From Vescimonas cirricatena (GTDB lineage Bacteria; Bacillota; Clostridia; Oscillospirales; Oscillospiraceae), in NCBI RefSeq assembly GCF_020687045.1, contig NZ_JAJEPW010000003.1, positions 48,501 to 112,500 on the forward strand: DNA of 64,000 nucleotides. The letters run 5' to 3'. The position numbers were made by a program, and so were the translations under genes. The notes under the pieces are model-generated. The model was given only the letters and a program-made list of their open reading frames with translations, searched no databases and was not told the DNA's origin. Positions 1 through 8,227 of this stretch are shown here, piece by piece (positions within the stretch are counted from its first letter, which is position 1; each line of letters begins with the position of its first letter).

Positions 1-544
1 CGCCCTGGGGGAAAACCGGGTCCAGGAGATGACCGCCAAGCTGGCGGAAAACGCCTATGAGGGCCGTCCCCTGCACTTTATCGGCCATTTGCAGCGCAAC
101 AAGGTCCGCCAGGTGGTGGGCAAGGCCGATCTGATCCAGTCTGTGGGCAGCGCGGAGCTTTTGCAGGAGATCGAAAAGGCCGCCGGAAGACTGGAGCTCT
201 GCCAGGATATCCTGCTGGAGGTGAACATCGGCGGCGAGGCCGCCAAAAGCGGCTTTTCCCCGGATCAGATCCACGCTGCGGCGGAGATGGCCCGGGCCCT
301 GCCCCACGTGCAGGTGCGGGGACTGATGACCATCCCCCCGGTGGCGGCGGAGCCCCACGGAAATTTGGCATATTTCGAGAAAATGCGCTGGCTTTATGTT
401 GACATCAATGCAAAAATATACGATAATAAGATGGAATATCTCTCAATGGGCATGAGCGGCGACTTCGCCGACGCCATCCGGTGCGGCAGCAACATGATCC
501 GGGTGGGCACGGCGATCTTCGGCGCGCGGGACTATACGAAATAA
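1..544 (+). CDS. yggS: YggS/PLPBP family pyridoxal phosphate homeostasis protein (5' partial)
   Basis: The reading frame is open from base 2, upstream of the first ATG at 29, and begins ALGENRVQEM, the conserved GENRVQE segment of YggS. The gene is therefore cut by the window edge; about 180 residues remain of roughly 230. Other family marks are FIGHLQRNK, the LEVNIGGEAAKSG stretch and the C-terminal SMGMSGDFADAIRCGSNMIRVGTAIFG block that binds the PLP phosphate. Family members are single-domain TIM-barrel proteins that carry PLP and buffer its supply; no enzyme activity is established. It lies 18 bp upstream of sepF, the usual Gram-positive order in the division cluster, so co-transcription is likely. 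Confidence 0.95.
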   Translation, partial: ALGENRVQEMTAKLAENAYEGRPLHFIGHLQRNKVRQVVGKADLIQSVGSAELLQEIEKAAGRLELCQDILLEVNIGGEAAKSGFSPDQIHAAAEMARALPHVQVRGLMTIPPVAAEPHGNLAYFEKMRWLYVDINAKIYDNKMEYLSMGMSGDFADAIRCGSNMIRVGTAIFGARDYTK

Positions 545-562
545 AGAGCAGGAGGGACGCAT

Positions 563-997
563 ATGAGCCTGAAGGACGAGTTCAGAAAGTTTATCCACCC
601 CTATGACGAGGAGGATGAACCGGAGGAGTATCAGGAGGAGCGCCCGGAGCGTCCCCGCCGGGACGAGGAGCGCCGCAGCGACGACCGCCGCAGCAAGGTG
701 GTGAACATCAACTCCGCCGGGCAGCTGAAGGTGGTGCTGATGAAGCCGGTGAAGTTTGACGAGGATGCCAACACCATTGCTGACCATCTGATGGAAAAGC
801 GCACGGTGGTGATGAATATGGAGAACACCGACCCGGATATCGCCCGGCGTCTGCTGGACTTCGTGTCCGGCGTGGCCTACGCCACCAGCGGCAACGTCAA
901 GCGCGTGGCGGCCAAGACCTATATCGTCACCCCCTATTCGGTGGACCTGATGGGGGACCTGATCGACGGACTGGAAAACAGCGGCCTGTATATGTGA
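563..997 (+). CDS. sepF: cell division protein SepF
   Basis: This 144-residue protein has an N-terminal amphipathic start (MSLKDEFRKFIHP, the likely membrane-binding helix). A charged Glu/Arg-rich linker follows at about residues 15-45, then the SepF/DUF552 fold at about 47-140 (KVVNINSAGQLKVVLMKP, LDFVSGVAYATSGNVKRVA, YIVTPYSVDL). SepF polymerises and tethers FtsZ to the membrane at the division site. Start ATG 563 follows an AGGAGGGACGC ribosome site. It sits between yggS and divIVA. The yggT and ylmH genes that often lie between sepF and divIVA are absent here. Length is normal for the family. Confidence 0.95.
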   Translation: MSLKDEFRKFIHPYDEEDEPEEYQEERPERPRRDEERRSDDRRSKVVNINSAGQLKVVLMKPVKFDEDANTIADHLMEKRTVVMNMENTDPDIARRLLDFVSGVAYATSGNVKRVAAKTYIVTPYSVDLMGDLIDGLENSGLYM

Positions 998-1028
998 CGG
1001 ACCGAGAGAGAATACGGAGGGATAGAGC

Positions 1029-1775
1029 ATGTACACACCCCAGGAAGTTTCCGAAAAAACCTTTCCCAAGTCCACCGGCCTGACCAGCGGCTATAACATG
1101 ACCGCCGTGGACGAGTTTCTGGACGGTCTGACGGAGGATTATACCGCCCTGTATAAGGACAACACCACCCTGAAGGCCAAGCTGAAGATGCTGGCGGAAA
1201 AGGTGGAGGAATACCGGGCCACCGAGGACGCCATGCGTTCCACCCTGCTGGCGGCCCAGAAGATGGCGGCCCAGATGGTGGCCGACGCCCAGGCGGAGAA
1301 GGAAAAAACCATCGCCGATGCCCAGGCCCAGGCGGAGCAGATCCTTGCCGACGCCCGGGGCGAGGCGGATGTCCAGGCCCGGCAGCTCCAGCAGGAGATC
1401 CGGGATTCCTGGGAGAAGCTGGCAACGGCCCAGAGCGAGACGGAGGACTTTATCCAGCGCAGCCGGGACCTGTGCGCCCAGCAGCTGGCGTTTCTGGATT
1501 CTCTGCCGGAGCGCAATGCCCCGGAGCAGGAGGACCAGGAGCCGGAGAACGAGGCGGTGACCCTGACCGCCCCGGAGGAGAACGCCGTGCCCGTGGCGGA
1601 CGCGGAGCCTGTTCCCCAGGAGGAGGCCCCCCAGCCGGAGTCTGCCGCCGAACCGGAGCCGCAGCCGGAGTTTCAGGAGAAGAAAGAGGAGGAGTCCCCC
1701 TTCCCCCTGGATTTCAAGCTGAATCTGGAGGACCTGCAGTTTGGCCGCAACTACAACGGCGGCGACCGGCGGTGA
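1029..1775 (+). CDS. divIVA: DivIVA domain cell-pole/septum protein
   Basis: The protein has 248 residues. The N-terminal DivIVA lipid-binding segment (TPQEVSEKTFPKS, GYNMTAVDEFLDGL) is followed by a long Ala/Glu/Gln-rich coiled coil at about residues 35-165. The tail is acidic and Pro/Glu-rich (about 170-225) and ends FPLDFKLNLEDLQFGRNYNGG. DivIVA proteins bind negatively curved membrane and organise poles and septa. The start at 1029 has a GGAGGGATAGAGC ribosome site. It is the last gene of the yggS-sepF-divIVA string and is followed by a hairpin terminator. The low-complexity tail is longer than in B. subtilis DivIVA, which is common in clostridial homologues. Confidence 0.92.
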   Translation: MYTPQEVSEKTFPKSTGLTSGYNMTAVDEFLDGLTEDYTALYKDNTTLKAKLKMLAEKVEEYRATEDAMRSTLLAAQKMAAQMVADAQAEKEKTIADAQAQAEQILADARGEADVQARQLQQEIRDSWEKLATAQSETEDFIQRSRDLCAQQLAFLDSLPERNAPEQEDQEPENEAVTLTAPEENAVPVADAEPVPQEEAPQPESAAEPEPQPEFQEKKEEESPFPLDFKLNLEDLQFGRNYNGGDRR

Positions 1776-1786
1776 ATCATTCTGTC

Positions 1787-1811
1787 AAAAGCGGCCCGGC
1801 GGCCGCTTTTG
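1787..1811 (+). terminator. rho-independent terminator after divIVA
   Basis: A perfect 10-bp stem AAAAGCGGCC/GGCCGCTTTT with a 4-base loop lies just after the divIVA stop. The T run is part of the stem, so strength is uncertain. Confidence 0.65.
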
Positions 1812-1835
1812 CCTTATCTGCAAGGAGGTGGCAGT

Positions 1836-2714
1836 ATGACGCCCATCGTGGCCCTGCTGTATGACTTTGACAAGACCCTGTGCACCACGGATATGGAGGA
1901 CTACGCCTTTATCCCGGCCCTGGGCTATACCCCGGCGGAGTTTTGGAAAAAGGCCAACGATTTCGGCCGGGAGAACCGCATGGACGGCCTTCTGGCGTAT
2001 ATGTACACTATGATCGCCGAGTGCCGGGCCCAGAACATCCGGCTGGACCGGGAGTTTCTGGTGCGCTGCGGCCACAGCCTGGAGCTGTTCCCCGGGGTGG
2101 CGGAGTGGTTCGGCCGCATCAACGCCTTCGGCCGCAGTCAGGGGGTGCAGGTGGAGCACTATGTCATCTCCTCCGGCCTGCGGGAGATCATCGAGGGCAG
2201 CGGCATCGCCCGGGAGTTCCGGGAGATCTACGCCTGTGAGTTCTTCTATGACCGGGACGGGCTGGCCTCCTGGCCCAAGCTGGACGTGAACTTCACCAAC
2301 AAGACCCAGTTCGTCTATCGCATCAACAAGGGCGTTCTGGACGTGTCCGACGACAAGAGCCTGAACGACTCCATGCCCGACGACAGCAAGCGGGTGCCCT
2401 TTACCAACATGATCTACATCGGCGACGGACTGTCCGACGTGCCGTGCATGAAGATGATGCGGGCCTATGGCGGCCAGGCCATCGCCGTGTATCAGCAGGA
2501 GAACCGCCAGGGGGTGGAGGACCTGCTGGCCAAGGGGCGGGTGGACTTCATCTTCCCTGCCGACTATCGGGAGGGGACGGCCCTGGACGCCACCGTGCGG
2601 AACATCATCCGCAAAATGGCCATTACTGACGCGCTGACGGAGGAAAACGCCGCCCAGCGCCGGAATATCGGCCAGGCGGGCCTGCCCTACCAGGCCAGTC
2701 TCTTTGAGGAATAA
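1836..2714 (+). CDS. HAD superfamily phosphatase
   Basis: A HAD hydrolase of 292 residues. Motif I is LLYDFDKTL (nucleophile Asp10, acid/base Asp12), motif II is in YVISSGLREII (about residue 110), and motif IV is YIGDGLSDVPCMK (about residue 203). A helical cap lies between motifs I and II (DMEDYAFIPALGYTPAEFW). An upstream TTG extends the frame nine codons, but ATG 1836 is preferred because an AAGGAGGTG ribosome site sits five bases before it. The substrate cannot be read from sequence; similar proteins are usually annotated as haloacid dehalogenase-like hydrolases. It stands between two terminators, so it may be its own transcription unit or be read through from divIVA. Confidence 0.85.
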   Translation: MTPIVALLYDFDKTLCTTDMEDYAFIPALGYTPAEFWKKANDFGRENRMDGLLAYMYTMIAECRAQNIRLDREFLVRCGHSLELFPGVAEWFGRINAFGRSQGVQVEHYVISSGLREIIEGSGIAREFREIYACEFFYDRDGLASWPKLDVNFTNKTQFVYRINKGVLDVSDDKSLNDSMPDDSKRVPFTNMIYIGDGLSDVPCMKMMRAYGGQAIAVYQQENRQGVEDLLAKGRVDFIFPADYREGTALDATVRNIIRKMAITDALTEENAAQRRNIGQAGLPYQASLFEE

Positions 2715-2720
2715 AATCAC

Positions 2721-2758
2721 AAAAGTGCGGCAGTTCACGAGAACTGCCGCACTTTTTT
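2721..2758 (+). terminator. strong rho-independent terminator after the HAD gene
   Basis: A 16-bp perfect stem (AAAAGTGCGGCAGTTC and its complement) with loop ACGA is followed by a T run. It begins seven bases after the stop codon. Confidence 0.93.
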
Positions 2759-2780
2759 CCGTGTAAACGGTAAGTTTTCC

Positions 2781-2809
2781 TTGCATCCCGGGGGCTTTTC
2801 CGATATAAT
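2781..2809 (+). promoter_or_regulatory. sigma-A type promoter for degV
   Basis: TTGCAT (2781-2786), a 17-bp spacer and TATAAT (2804-2809), about 100 bases upstream of the degV start and just after the preceding terminator. Confidence 0.8.
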
Positions 2810-2920
2810 ATCATGCGCGGCAGTTTTGGAAGCGCCGCAAAAGGAAGAATTGGGGAAAACTCTTGCTCAAATCGCCGCCGGGCCCGGCCCGGGGCCTTAA
2901 CGTAAGGAGAAAAGCAGCAA

Positions 2921-3769
2921 ATGAAGGTAAAGATCACCTCGGACAGCACCTGCGACTTATCGCCGGAGCTGATCGAAAAGTACGACATTGCCATCACCCC
3001 CCTGTCGGTGCACTGCGGCGACAAGGTGGGCCGCGACGGCGTGGAGATCACGCCGGAAATCATCTATGACTATGTGGACGCCAGCGGGCAGCTGCCCCGG
3101 ACCAGCGCCGTCAACGTGTTTGACTATGTCCGGGAGTTTCGCCACTGGCGCCAGCAGGGGTACAGCATCGTGCACTTCTGCATCAGCAGCGACTTTTCCA
3201 GCTCCTACCAGAACGCCTGCATCGCGGCGGCGGACATCGGCCAGGTGTATGTGGTGGATTCCCGGAACCTCTCCACCGGCCAGGGCCTGCTGGTGCTCCA
3301 CGGGGCGGAGCTGGCCGCCGCCGGACAGACGGCGGAGGAGATCCAGAAGGCCTGCACGGACCTGGCTCCCCAGGTGGAGGCCAGCTTCGTCATCGACCGG
3401 CTGGACTATCTGTACAAGGGCGGCCGCTGTTCGGCCCTCAGCGCCTTCGGCGGAAACCTGCTGAAGCTGAAGCCCTGCATCGAAGTGAAGGACGGCAAAA
3501 TGACCCCCGGCAAGAAGTATCGCGGCCCCATCGACAAGGTGATGCAGCAATATGCTGACGACCGGCTGCGGGGTCGGGACGACATCAACAAGCACCGGGT
3601 GTTCATCACCCACACCCGCTGCGCCCCGGAGGCGGTGGAGGCCGTGCGGCAGAAGATCCTGGAGCTGGCCCCGGACTTTGAGGAGATCATCGAAACCAAC
3701 GCCGGTTCCACCGTGACCTCCCACTGCGGCCCCGGAACCCTGGGCGTGCTGTTCATCCGCACAAAATAG
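2921..3769 (+). CDS. DegV family fatty-acid-binding protein
   Basis: The 282-residue protein fits the DegV family: N-terminal ITSDSTCDLSPELIEKYDI, the TSAVNVFDYVREF segment around residue 60, ISSDFSSSYQNA around 90, and FVIDRLDYLYKGGRCSALSA around 155. DegV proteins bind a long-chain fatty acid between two domains. In Firmicutes they resemble FakB, which presents exogenous fatty acid to the FakA kinase; no fakA is in the window, so that role is an inference. The start at 2921 has a GTAAGGAGA ribosome site. The gene has its own promoter and terminator and appears monocistronic. Confidence 0.9.
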   Translation: MKVKITSDSTCDLSPELIEKYDIAITPLSVHCGDKVGRDGVEITPEIIYDYVDASGQLPRTSAVNVFDYVREFRHWRQQGYSIVHFCISSDFSSSYQNACIAAADIGQVYVVDSRNLSTGQGLLVLHGAELAAAGQTAEEIQKACTDLAPQVEASFVIDRLDYLYKGGRCSALSAFGGNLLKLKPCIEVKDGKMTPGKKYRGPIDKVMQQYADDRLRGRDDINKHRVFITHTRCAPEAVEAVRQKILELAPDFEEIIETNAGSTVTSHCGPGTLGVLFIRTK

Positions 3770-3775
3770 GTCTGC

Positions 3776-3808
3776 AATTCCCGGAGCACCGCTCCGGGAA
3801 TTTTTTTT
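3776..3808 (+). terminator. rho-independent terminator after degV
   Basis: Stem CCCGGAGC/GCTCCGGG, extended by AATT/AATT, with a three-base loop and eight T's. Confidence 0.93.
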
Positions 3809-3935
3809 AAAATTTTTTGAAAAAACCGGTTGCAGATTCGCCGCTTTGGTGTTTCATGAGTATAGGGGGCGAAAAGCGCCCTATCTGCGGGATCACCTGT
3901 GCGGGGACCGACCCTCTCCTGTACGGTATCCATAG

Positions 3936-3967
3936 AAAAATACCGCCGGATTTTCCGGCGGTATTTT
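3936..3967. terminator. bidirectional terminator between degV and the M29 aminopeptidase
   Basis: Stem AAAAATACCGCCGGA with its complement and a short T loop; T runs exit on both strands. It lies 16 bp beyond the stop of the minus-strand aminopeptidase. The 130 bp between it and the degV terminator hold only one small hairpin (TATAGGG..GCGCCCTAT) and no credible gene. Confidence 0.85.
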
Positions 3968-3982
3968 TTGCTCGTTTGCGTA

Positions 3983-5206
3983 TCAGAAGGCCCAGGTGCC
4001 GTTCCGGAACAGGGGGACGGTTTTCCCATCTTCGCATACGCCGTCGATGGATAGGTCCGCCGAGCCGATCATGAAGTCCTCGTGGACCATGGAGTCGTTG
4101 ACGCCCATGGCCCGGCACTCCTCCAGGGTCTTGCTCTGGAAGTCCCGGATGGTGTCGGCAAAGCCCATGCCCAGGGCCAGGTGGCAGCAGGCATTCTCGT
4201 CAAACAGCGTGTTATAGAACAGCAGGCCGGACTGGTTGATGGGGGAGTCGAAGGGCACCAGGGCGCACTCGCCCAGATAGCAGCTGCCCTGGTCCATGGT
4301 GATGAGCTTGGTCAGCAGGTCGTTGTTGACCTGGGCGTTCCACTCCACGGCCTTGCCTTCGTGGAAGCGGATCCAGAACTCGTCGATGAGCTGACCCTGA
4401 TAGCTCAGGGGCTTGGTGGAATAGACGATGCCCTCGGCCTGGCCCTTCATGGGGGAGGTGAAGCACTCCTCGGTGGGGATGTTGGGGTTGAAGAAGATCC
4501 CCTGCAGGCTGGTTTCGCCGCCGCCGCAGAACTGCCCCTCCGGGATCAGCCCCACGGTCAGGTCCGTGCCGTTGGCGCTCTTATACTTCAGCTGCCGCAG
4601 GTGCAGGCTGTTGAGATACTGGCACCGGTCGTGAAGGTCCTGGTTGTGGGCGTCCCAGGCGGCCAAGGGGTCCTCATCCACCCGGCTGGTGGACAGAATG
4701 GCCTCCCACAGCTTCTCCATAGCCTGGCTGGTGCGCAGGCCCGGGAACAGCTTCTTGGCCCAGGCCGCGCCGGGCACGGCGGCGATGCACCACTGATACT
4801 TGTTCTCGATCTGGTCCCGGTATTTGCGGATGGTGGGATAGAGCCGCTGCTGGGACTTGGCCATCTTCTCCTGGTTGATGCCGTTGAGGCCGTCGGGGTC
4901 CTCCGACAGCAGATAGATGCGGCAGGGGATGGTGTCCACATAGTGCTGCCAGCGGGCCTCCTCATAGTTGTCCAGCTTGGACAGGGTGGTCATGGTGCGA
5001 TAGCGGTAGTGCAGCTTCTGCAGGGGCTGATAGCTCCAGTCCACCACCACCTTCTTGGCCTTGCGCTTGTAGCACTCCTCCACCAGCATCTTCACAAACT
5101 CCGGCTGATCCAGGTCGGCGGCGATGAACACCTCCTGGCCGGGCTGCACGTTGACACCGGTCTGGGCGATGAGCTGGGCATATTTGCGTAAAACGGTCTT
5201 TTTCAT
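3983..5206 (-). CDS. M29 family metal-dependent aminopeptidase (AmpS/PepS-like)
   Basis: A 407-residue protein matching the thermophilic aminopeptidase M29 family. The N-terminal part is YAQLIAQTGVNVQPGQEVFI. Later come KSANGTDLTVGLIPEGQF, the metal-ligand glutamate region around NIPTEECFTSPMKGQAEGIVYSTKPLSYQGQLIDEF, and the C-terminal HLALGMGFADTI and VHEDFMIGSADLSIDGV segments. These enzymes release N-terminal residues from peptides using two metal ions in the cytoplasm. The frame extends 19 codons further upstream, but ATG 5206 starts the usual MKKTVLRKYAQL terminus and has a GGGGGA ribosome site. It is a single gene with a terminator behind it and the pyruvate kinase-like gene about 100 bp upstream on the same strand. 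Confidence 0.92.
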   Translation of the reverse strand: MKKTVLRKYAQLIAQTGVNVQPGQEVFIAADLDQPEFVKMLVEECYKRKAKKVVVDWSYQPLQKLHYRYRTMTTLSKLDNYEEARWQHYVDTIPCRIYLLSEDPDGLNGINQEKMAKSQQRLYPTIRKYRDQIENKYQWCIAAVPGAAWAKKLFPGLRTSQAMEKLWEAILSTSRVDEDPLAAWDAHNQDLHDRCQYLNSLHLRQLKYKSANGTDLTVGLIPEGQFCGGGETSLQGIFFNPNIPTEECFTSPMKGQAEGIVYSTKPLSYQGQLIDEFWIRFHEGKAVEWNAQVNNDLLTKLITMDQGSCYLGECALVPFDSPINQSGLLFYNTLFDENACCHLALGMGFADTIRDFQSKTLEECRAMGVNDSMVHEDFMIGSADLSIDGVCEDGKTVPLFRNGTWAF

Positions 5207-5306
5207 GGCTGTGATTCCCCCTGTAGTACAAAATAATGGAAACATTATACCACCGGCGGACAATCTTGAAAAGAGGTTTTTGTGAAATTTGAAGAAAGCC
5301 GCCGCG

Positions 5307-6272
5307 TCACTCCGCCTGGCGGGCGATGTCCAGCAGCCAGCGGACCGCCTGAGCCGGATACCGGCCCCGGGCCGTTTCCCCGGTGAGCATCAGGGCCGAC
5401 GCCCCGTCCAGCACGGCGTTGTACACGTCCAGCACCTCCGCCCGGGTGGGGGTGGGGTGCTCCGTCATGGTGTGCAGCAGCTGGGTCACCACCAGGAAGG
5501 GCTTCCCGGCCCGGCGGCACCGGGCGGCAATGTCCTTCTGGGCGGCGGGCAGGTGCAGAAGCCCCAGATTGCTGCCCAGGTCTCCCCGGGCCACGGTGAC
5601 CACGTCGCAGGCGTCCATCCATTGGGGCAGACTCTGCCAGCCCCGCCGGTCCTCGACCTTGGCGAATATCGTGAGGTGCTCCAGACCCCGGCGGGCCAGG
5701 GCTGCCCGGACCTCCTCCAGCTCATGGCGGCTGCGGACAAAGGGCTGCATCACCGCCGTGACCCCCTGTCCGGCGGCGGCGTCCAGGTCCAGCAGGTCCT
5801 GGGCCGTCAGGGCCGGACGGCACAGCTCCACCCCGGGCAGGGTGATGCTTTTCCGGCTTTCCAGCACCCCGCCCCGGGTGACGGTGCAGGTGACGGCCCG
5901 GCCGCAGGTCTCCGCCCGCAGGGCCATCAGGCCGTCATCCAGCAAAATCTCCTGCCCCGGGGCCACGGCGGCCAGAATATCCGGCTCCACCGGCAGGCCC
6001 CCGGGGCCCAGGGTCACGGTCTCCCCCGCCGTCAGGGTCACGGGACGGGACAGGGGCCCCATCCGCAGCTCCGGCCCCCGCATATCGACGATCAGCTCCG
6101 CCGGACGGCCGGAGGCCTCCCGGGCCTGCTGCACCGCCTCCGTCCAGGGGCGGCAGGCCGCCAGGGTGGTGTGGGACAGGTTCAGGCGGAAGCCCGTCAG
6201 CCCCATGTCCAGCAGTTCCGTCAGCAGGTCCGCCCGGCAGCAGGCGGGGCCAAGGGTGGCGTAGGTTTTCAC
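5307..6272 (-). CDS. pyruvate kinase-like protein lacking the C-terminal domain
   Basis: At 321 residues this is well short of the usual 470-580. It covers only the barrel and lid of pyruvate kinase: FRLNLSH (for RxNxSH), VDMRGPELRMG (for DTKGPEIRTG, with Lys to Arg), DDGLM, FAKVEDRRGW (catalytic Lys region KIExxEG), VARGDLGSNLGL, TQLLHTM and PTRAEVLDVYNAVLDGASALMLTGETARGRYPAQAV. The C-terminal allosteric domain is absent, and the protein ends at LLDIARQAE. The GTG start overlaps the uvrC stop (GTGA), so translation is coupled to uvrC. Retention of catalytic motifs suggests an enzyme, but altered residues leave the substrate open. A second, full-length pyruvate kinase elsewhere in the genome would be expected. 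Confidence 0.85.
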   Translation of the reverse strand: MKTYATLGPACCRADLLTELLDMGLTGFRLNLSHTTLAACRPWTEAVQQAREASGRPAELIVDMRGPELRMGPLSRPVTLTAGETVTLGPGGLPVEPDILAAVAPGQEILLDDGLMALRAETCGRAVTCTVTRGGVLESRKSITLPGVELCRPALTAQDLLDLDAAAGQGVTAVMQPFVRSRHELEEVRAALARRGLEHLTIFAKVEDRRGWQSLPQWMDACDVVTVARGDLGSNLGLLHLPAAQKDIAARCRRAGKPFLVVTQLLHTMTEHPTPTRAEVLDVYNAVLDGASALMLTGETARGRYPAQAVRWLLDIARQAE

Positions 6273-8101
6273 GACGTCTCCTCCTTGTGAAAGTGGTCGT
6301 ATACCGCCCGGGCGGCGGCCTTGGGCAGCACCGCCTCCAGCTGCAGAAGCTCCGCCTGCTCAATGGCCCGGACGCTTTTGAAGTGCTTCAAAAGGGCCTT
6401 TTTCCGGACGTCTCCCACCCCGGGGATGCCGTCCAGCCGGGAGGTCAGGGCGGATTTCGTGTGCTTTTCGTGGTGATAGGTGATGGCGAAGCGGTGGACC
6501 TCCTCCTGCACCCGGCCCACTAAGGCGAACAGGGGCGGGCTCTGCTGGATGCCCAGCTCCTGGCCCTCCGCCGTTACCAGCGCCCGGGTCCGGTGGCGGT
6601 CATCTTTTACCATGCCCAGCACCGGCACGGTGAGGCCCAGCCTTTCCAGCACATGGCAGGCGGCCTCCGCCTGGAGCTGGCCGCCGTCCATCAGCAGCAG
6701 GTCCGGCAGGGGGGCAAAGTGCTCGTCCCCCTCCAGATACCGCCGGAACCGGCGCTCCAGCACCTCCTCCATGGCCCGCAGGTCGTCGGCGTGGTCCAGG
6801 GTCTTTACCTGGAACCGGCGATAGTCCCGCTTCAGGGGCCGTCCGTCCGCGAACACCACCATGGAGGCCACCATGTCCTGCCCGGCGGTGTGGGAAATGT
6901 CGTAGGATTCCAGCCGCCGGGGGGCCTCCGCCAGCCCGGCCAGGGTCCCCAGCTGCTCCAGGGTCTTGCTGGTGCGCTCGGCGTCGGAGGTGATGCGCTC
7001 CACCTCCTCCCGGGCGTTGCGGCGGGCCATGCGCAGCAGCTCCGCCCGCTCTCCCCGCTGGGGCACCCGCAGGATCACCCGGTGCCCGGCCCGGCCTGTC
7101 AGCAGGGCAGCGAAGGTGTCCATATCCTCCAGCTCGCAGGGCACCAGAATCTCTCGGGGCAGGGCCTGGCGGTCCAGGTAATACTGGCTCAGCACGGCGG
7201 AGAGAATGTCCGCCTCCTCCTGGTCGGCGGCGGCGGAGAACACCTCCACCTCCCGGCCCAGAAGATTGCCGTCCTCAATGTGCAGCACGGCGCTGCCGCA
7301 GCGGACCTGGCCCGGGTACACGCCCCACACGTCCGTGTCGGCGCAGACTCCGGCGATGACCTGCTGGGTCTTGCCCAGCACGGAGATGGCCCGGATGCGG
7401 TCCCGCAGGGCGGCGGCCTTCTCAAAGTTCAGCTCCTCCGCCGCCTGCTCCATCTCCTGCTGCAGCTCCGCCGTCAGCTGGCGGTAGTGGCCGCTGAAGA
7501 TCCGCACCGCCTGGCGGATCCGGGCCTGATACTCCGCCTGGCCGGGGCCGTCCGGGCGGCAGAAGCCGTCGCAGCGGCCAATGTGGTGATTCAGGCAGGG
7601 CCGCTCCCTGCCGATGTCCCGGGGAAACTGGCGGGCACAGGTGGGTAGGTGCAGGGCCCCGCACACCGCCTCGATGGCCAGCCGGGTCTCCCGCCGGCCG
7701 CCGAAGGGGCCGAAATATTTCGCGCCGTCGTCAGCGGTCTTTCCCACCAGGGAGAAGCGGGGGTAGGCCGCGTCGGCGTCCAGCCGCACAAAGGGATAGC
7801 CCTTGTCGTCCTTCAGCAGGATGTTGTACCGGGGCATGTGGCGCTTGATGAGAGAGTTTTCCAGGATCAGGGCCTCGAACTCCGTGGAGACGAAGATGGT
7901 GTCGAAATGGTCCACCTGGGACACCATGGCCCGGGTCTTTTCGTTGTGGGAGGCGGTGTCCTGGAAATATTGGCTGACGCGGTTTTTCAGCTTTTTGGCC
8001 TTGCCCACATAGATCACCTTACCGGTTTTGTCCATCATCAGATAGACCCCCGGGGCCAGAGGCAGATCGTTGGCCTTCTGCCGCAGCTCATCCTTGGTCA
8101 T
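6269..8101 (-). CDS. uvrC: excinuclease ABC subunit C
   Basis: UvrC of 610 residues with the standard order: GIY-YIG nuclease at the N-terminus (PGVYLMMDKTGKVIYVGKAKKLKNRV), a UVR domain near residues 205-240 (QQEMEQAAEELNFEKAAALRDRI), the RNase H-like 5' nuclease (ESYDISHTAGQDMVASMVVF, LLLMDGGQLQ) and C-terminal helix-hairpin-helix repeats (LDGIPGVGDVRKKALLKHF). It makes both incisions in nucleotide excision repair with UvrA and UvrB, which are not in the window. ATG 8101 follows AAAGGAGGGACGCC. The downstream pyruvate kinase-like gene overlaps its stop by four bases. Confidence 0.97.
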   Translation of the reverse strand: MTKDELRQKANDLPLAPGVYLMMDKTGKVIYVGKAKKLKNRVSQYFQDTASHNEKTRAMVSQVDHFDTIFVSTEFEALILENSLIKRHMPRYNILLKDDKGYPFVRLDADAAYPRFSLVGKTADDGAKYFGPFGGRRETRLAIEAVCGALHLPTCARQFPRDIGRERPCLNHHIGRCDGFCRPDGPGQAEYQARIRQAVRIFSGHYRQLTAELQQEMEQAAEELNFEKAAALRDRIRAISVLGKTQQVIAGVCADTDVWGVYPGQVRCGSAVLHIEDGNLLGREVEVFSAAADQEEADILSAVLSQYYLDRQALPREILVPCELEDMDTFAALLTGRAGHRVILRVPQRGERAELLRMARRNAREEVERITSDAERTSKTLEQLGTLAGLAEAPRRLESYDISHTAGQDMVASMVVFADGRPLKRDYRRFQVKTLDHADDLRAMEEVLERRFRRYLEGDEHFAPLPDLLLMDGGQLQAEAACHVLERLGLTVPVLGMVKDDRHRTRALVTAEGQELGIQQSPPLFALVGRVQEEVHRFAITYHHEKHTKSALTSRLDGIPGVGDVRKKALLKHFKSVRAIEQAELLQLEAVLPKAAARAVYDHFHKEETS

Positions 8102-8128
8102 GGCGTCCCTCCTTTCAGGGTTTTCCCC

Positions 8129-8134
8129 AGTATA
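8129..8134 (-). promoter_or_regulatory. probable extended -10 element for uvrC
   Basis: On the minus strand TGCTATACT, an extended -10 (TGnTATACT), lies about 30 bp upstream of the uvrC start. The -35 region (TTCCTT at 17 bp) is weak. It is back to back with the GNAT promoter. Confidence 0.5.
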
Positions 8135-8158
8135 GCACGTTTACCACCGGAAAGGAAG

Positions 8159-8187
8159 TTTACATTTTCCTCGACAGAAGGTATAAT
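8159..8187 (+). promoter_or_regulatory. promoter for the GNAT-folA-recG unit
   Basis: TTTACA (8159-8164), 17-bp spacer, TATAAT (8182-8187), 40 bp upstream of ATG 8228. Confidence 0.82.
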
Positions 8188-8227
8188 AGGGGGAAAAGAC
8201 ACCACTAAGGAAAGAGGGAGAATCCGT

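Noticed and set aside
7649..8227. A 423-residue plus-strand frame extending far upstream of the GNAT gene, opposite uvrC
   Set aside because: The extra 190 residues are the complement of uvrC and its promoter region. The promoter and ribosome site place the start at 8228.
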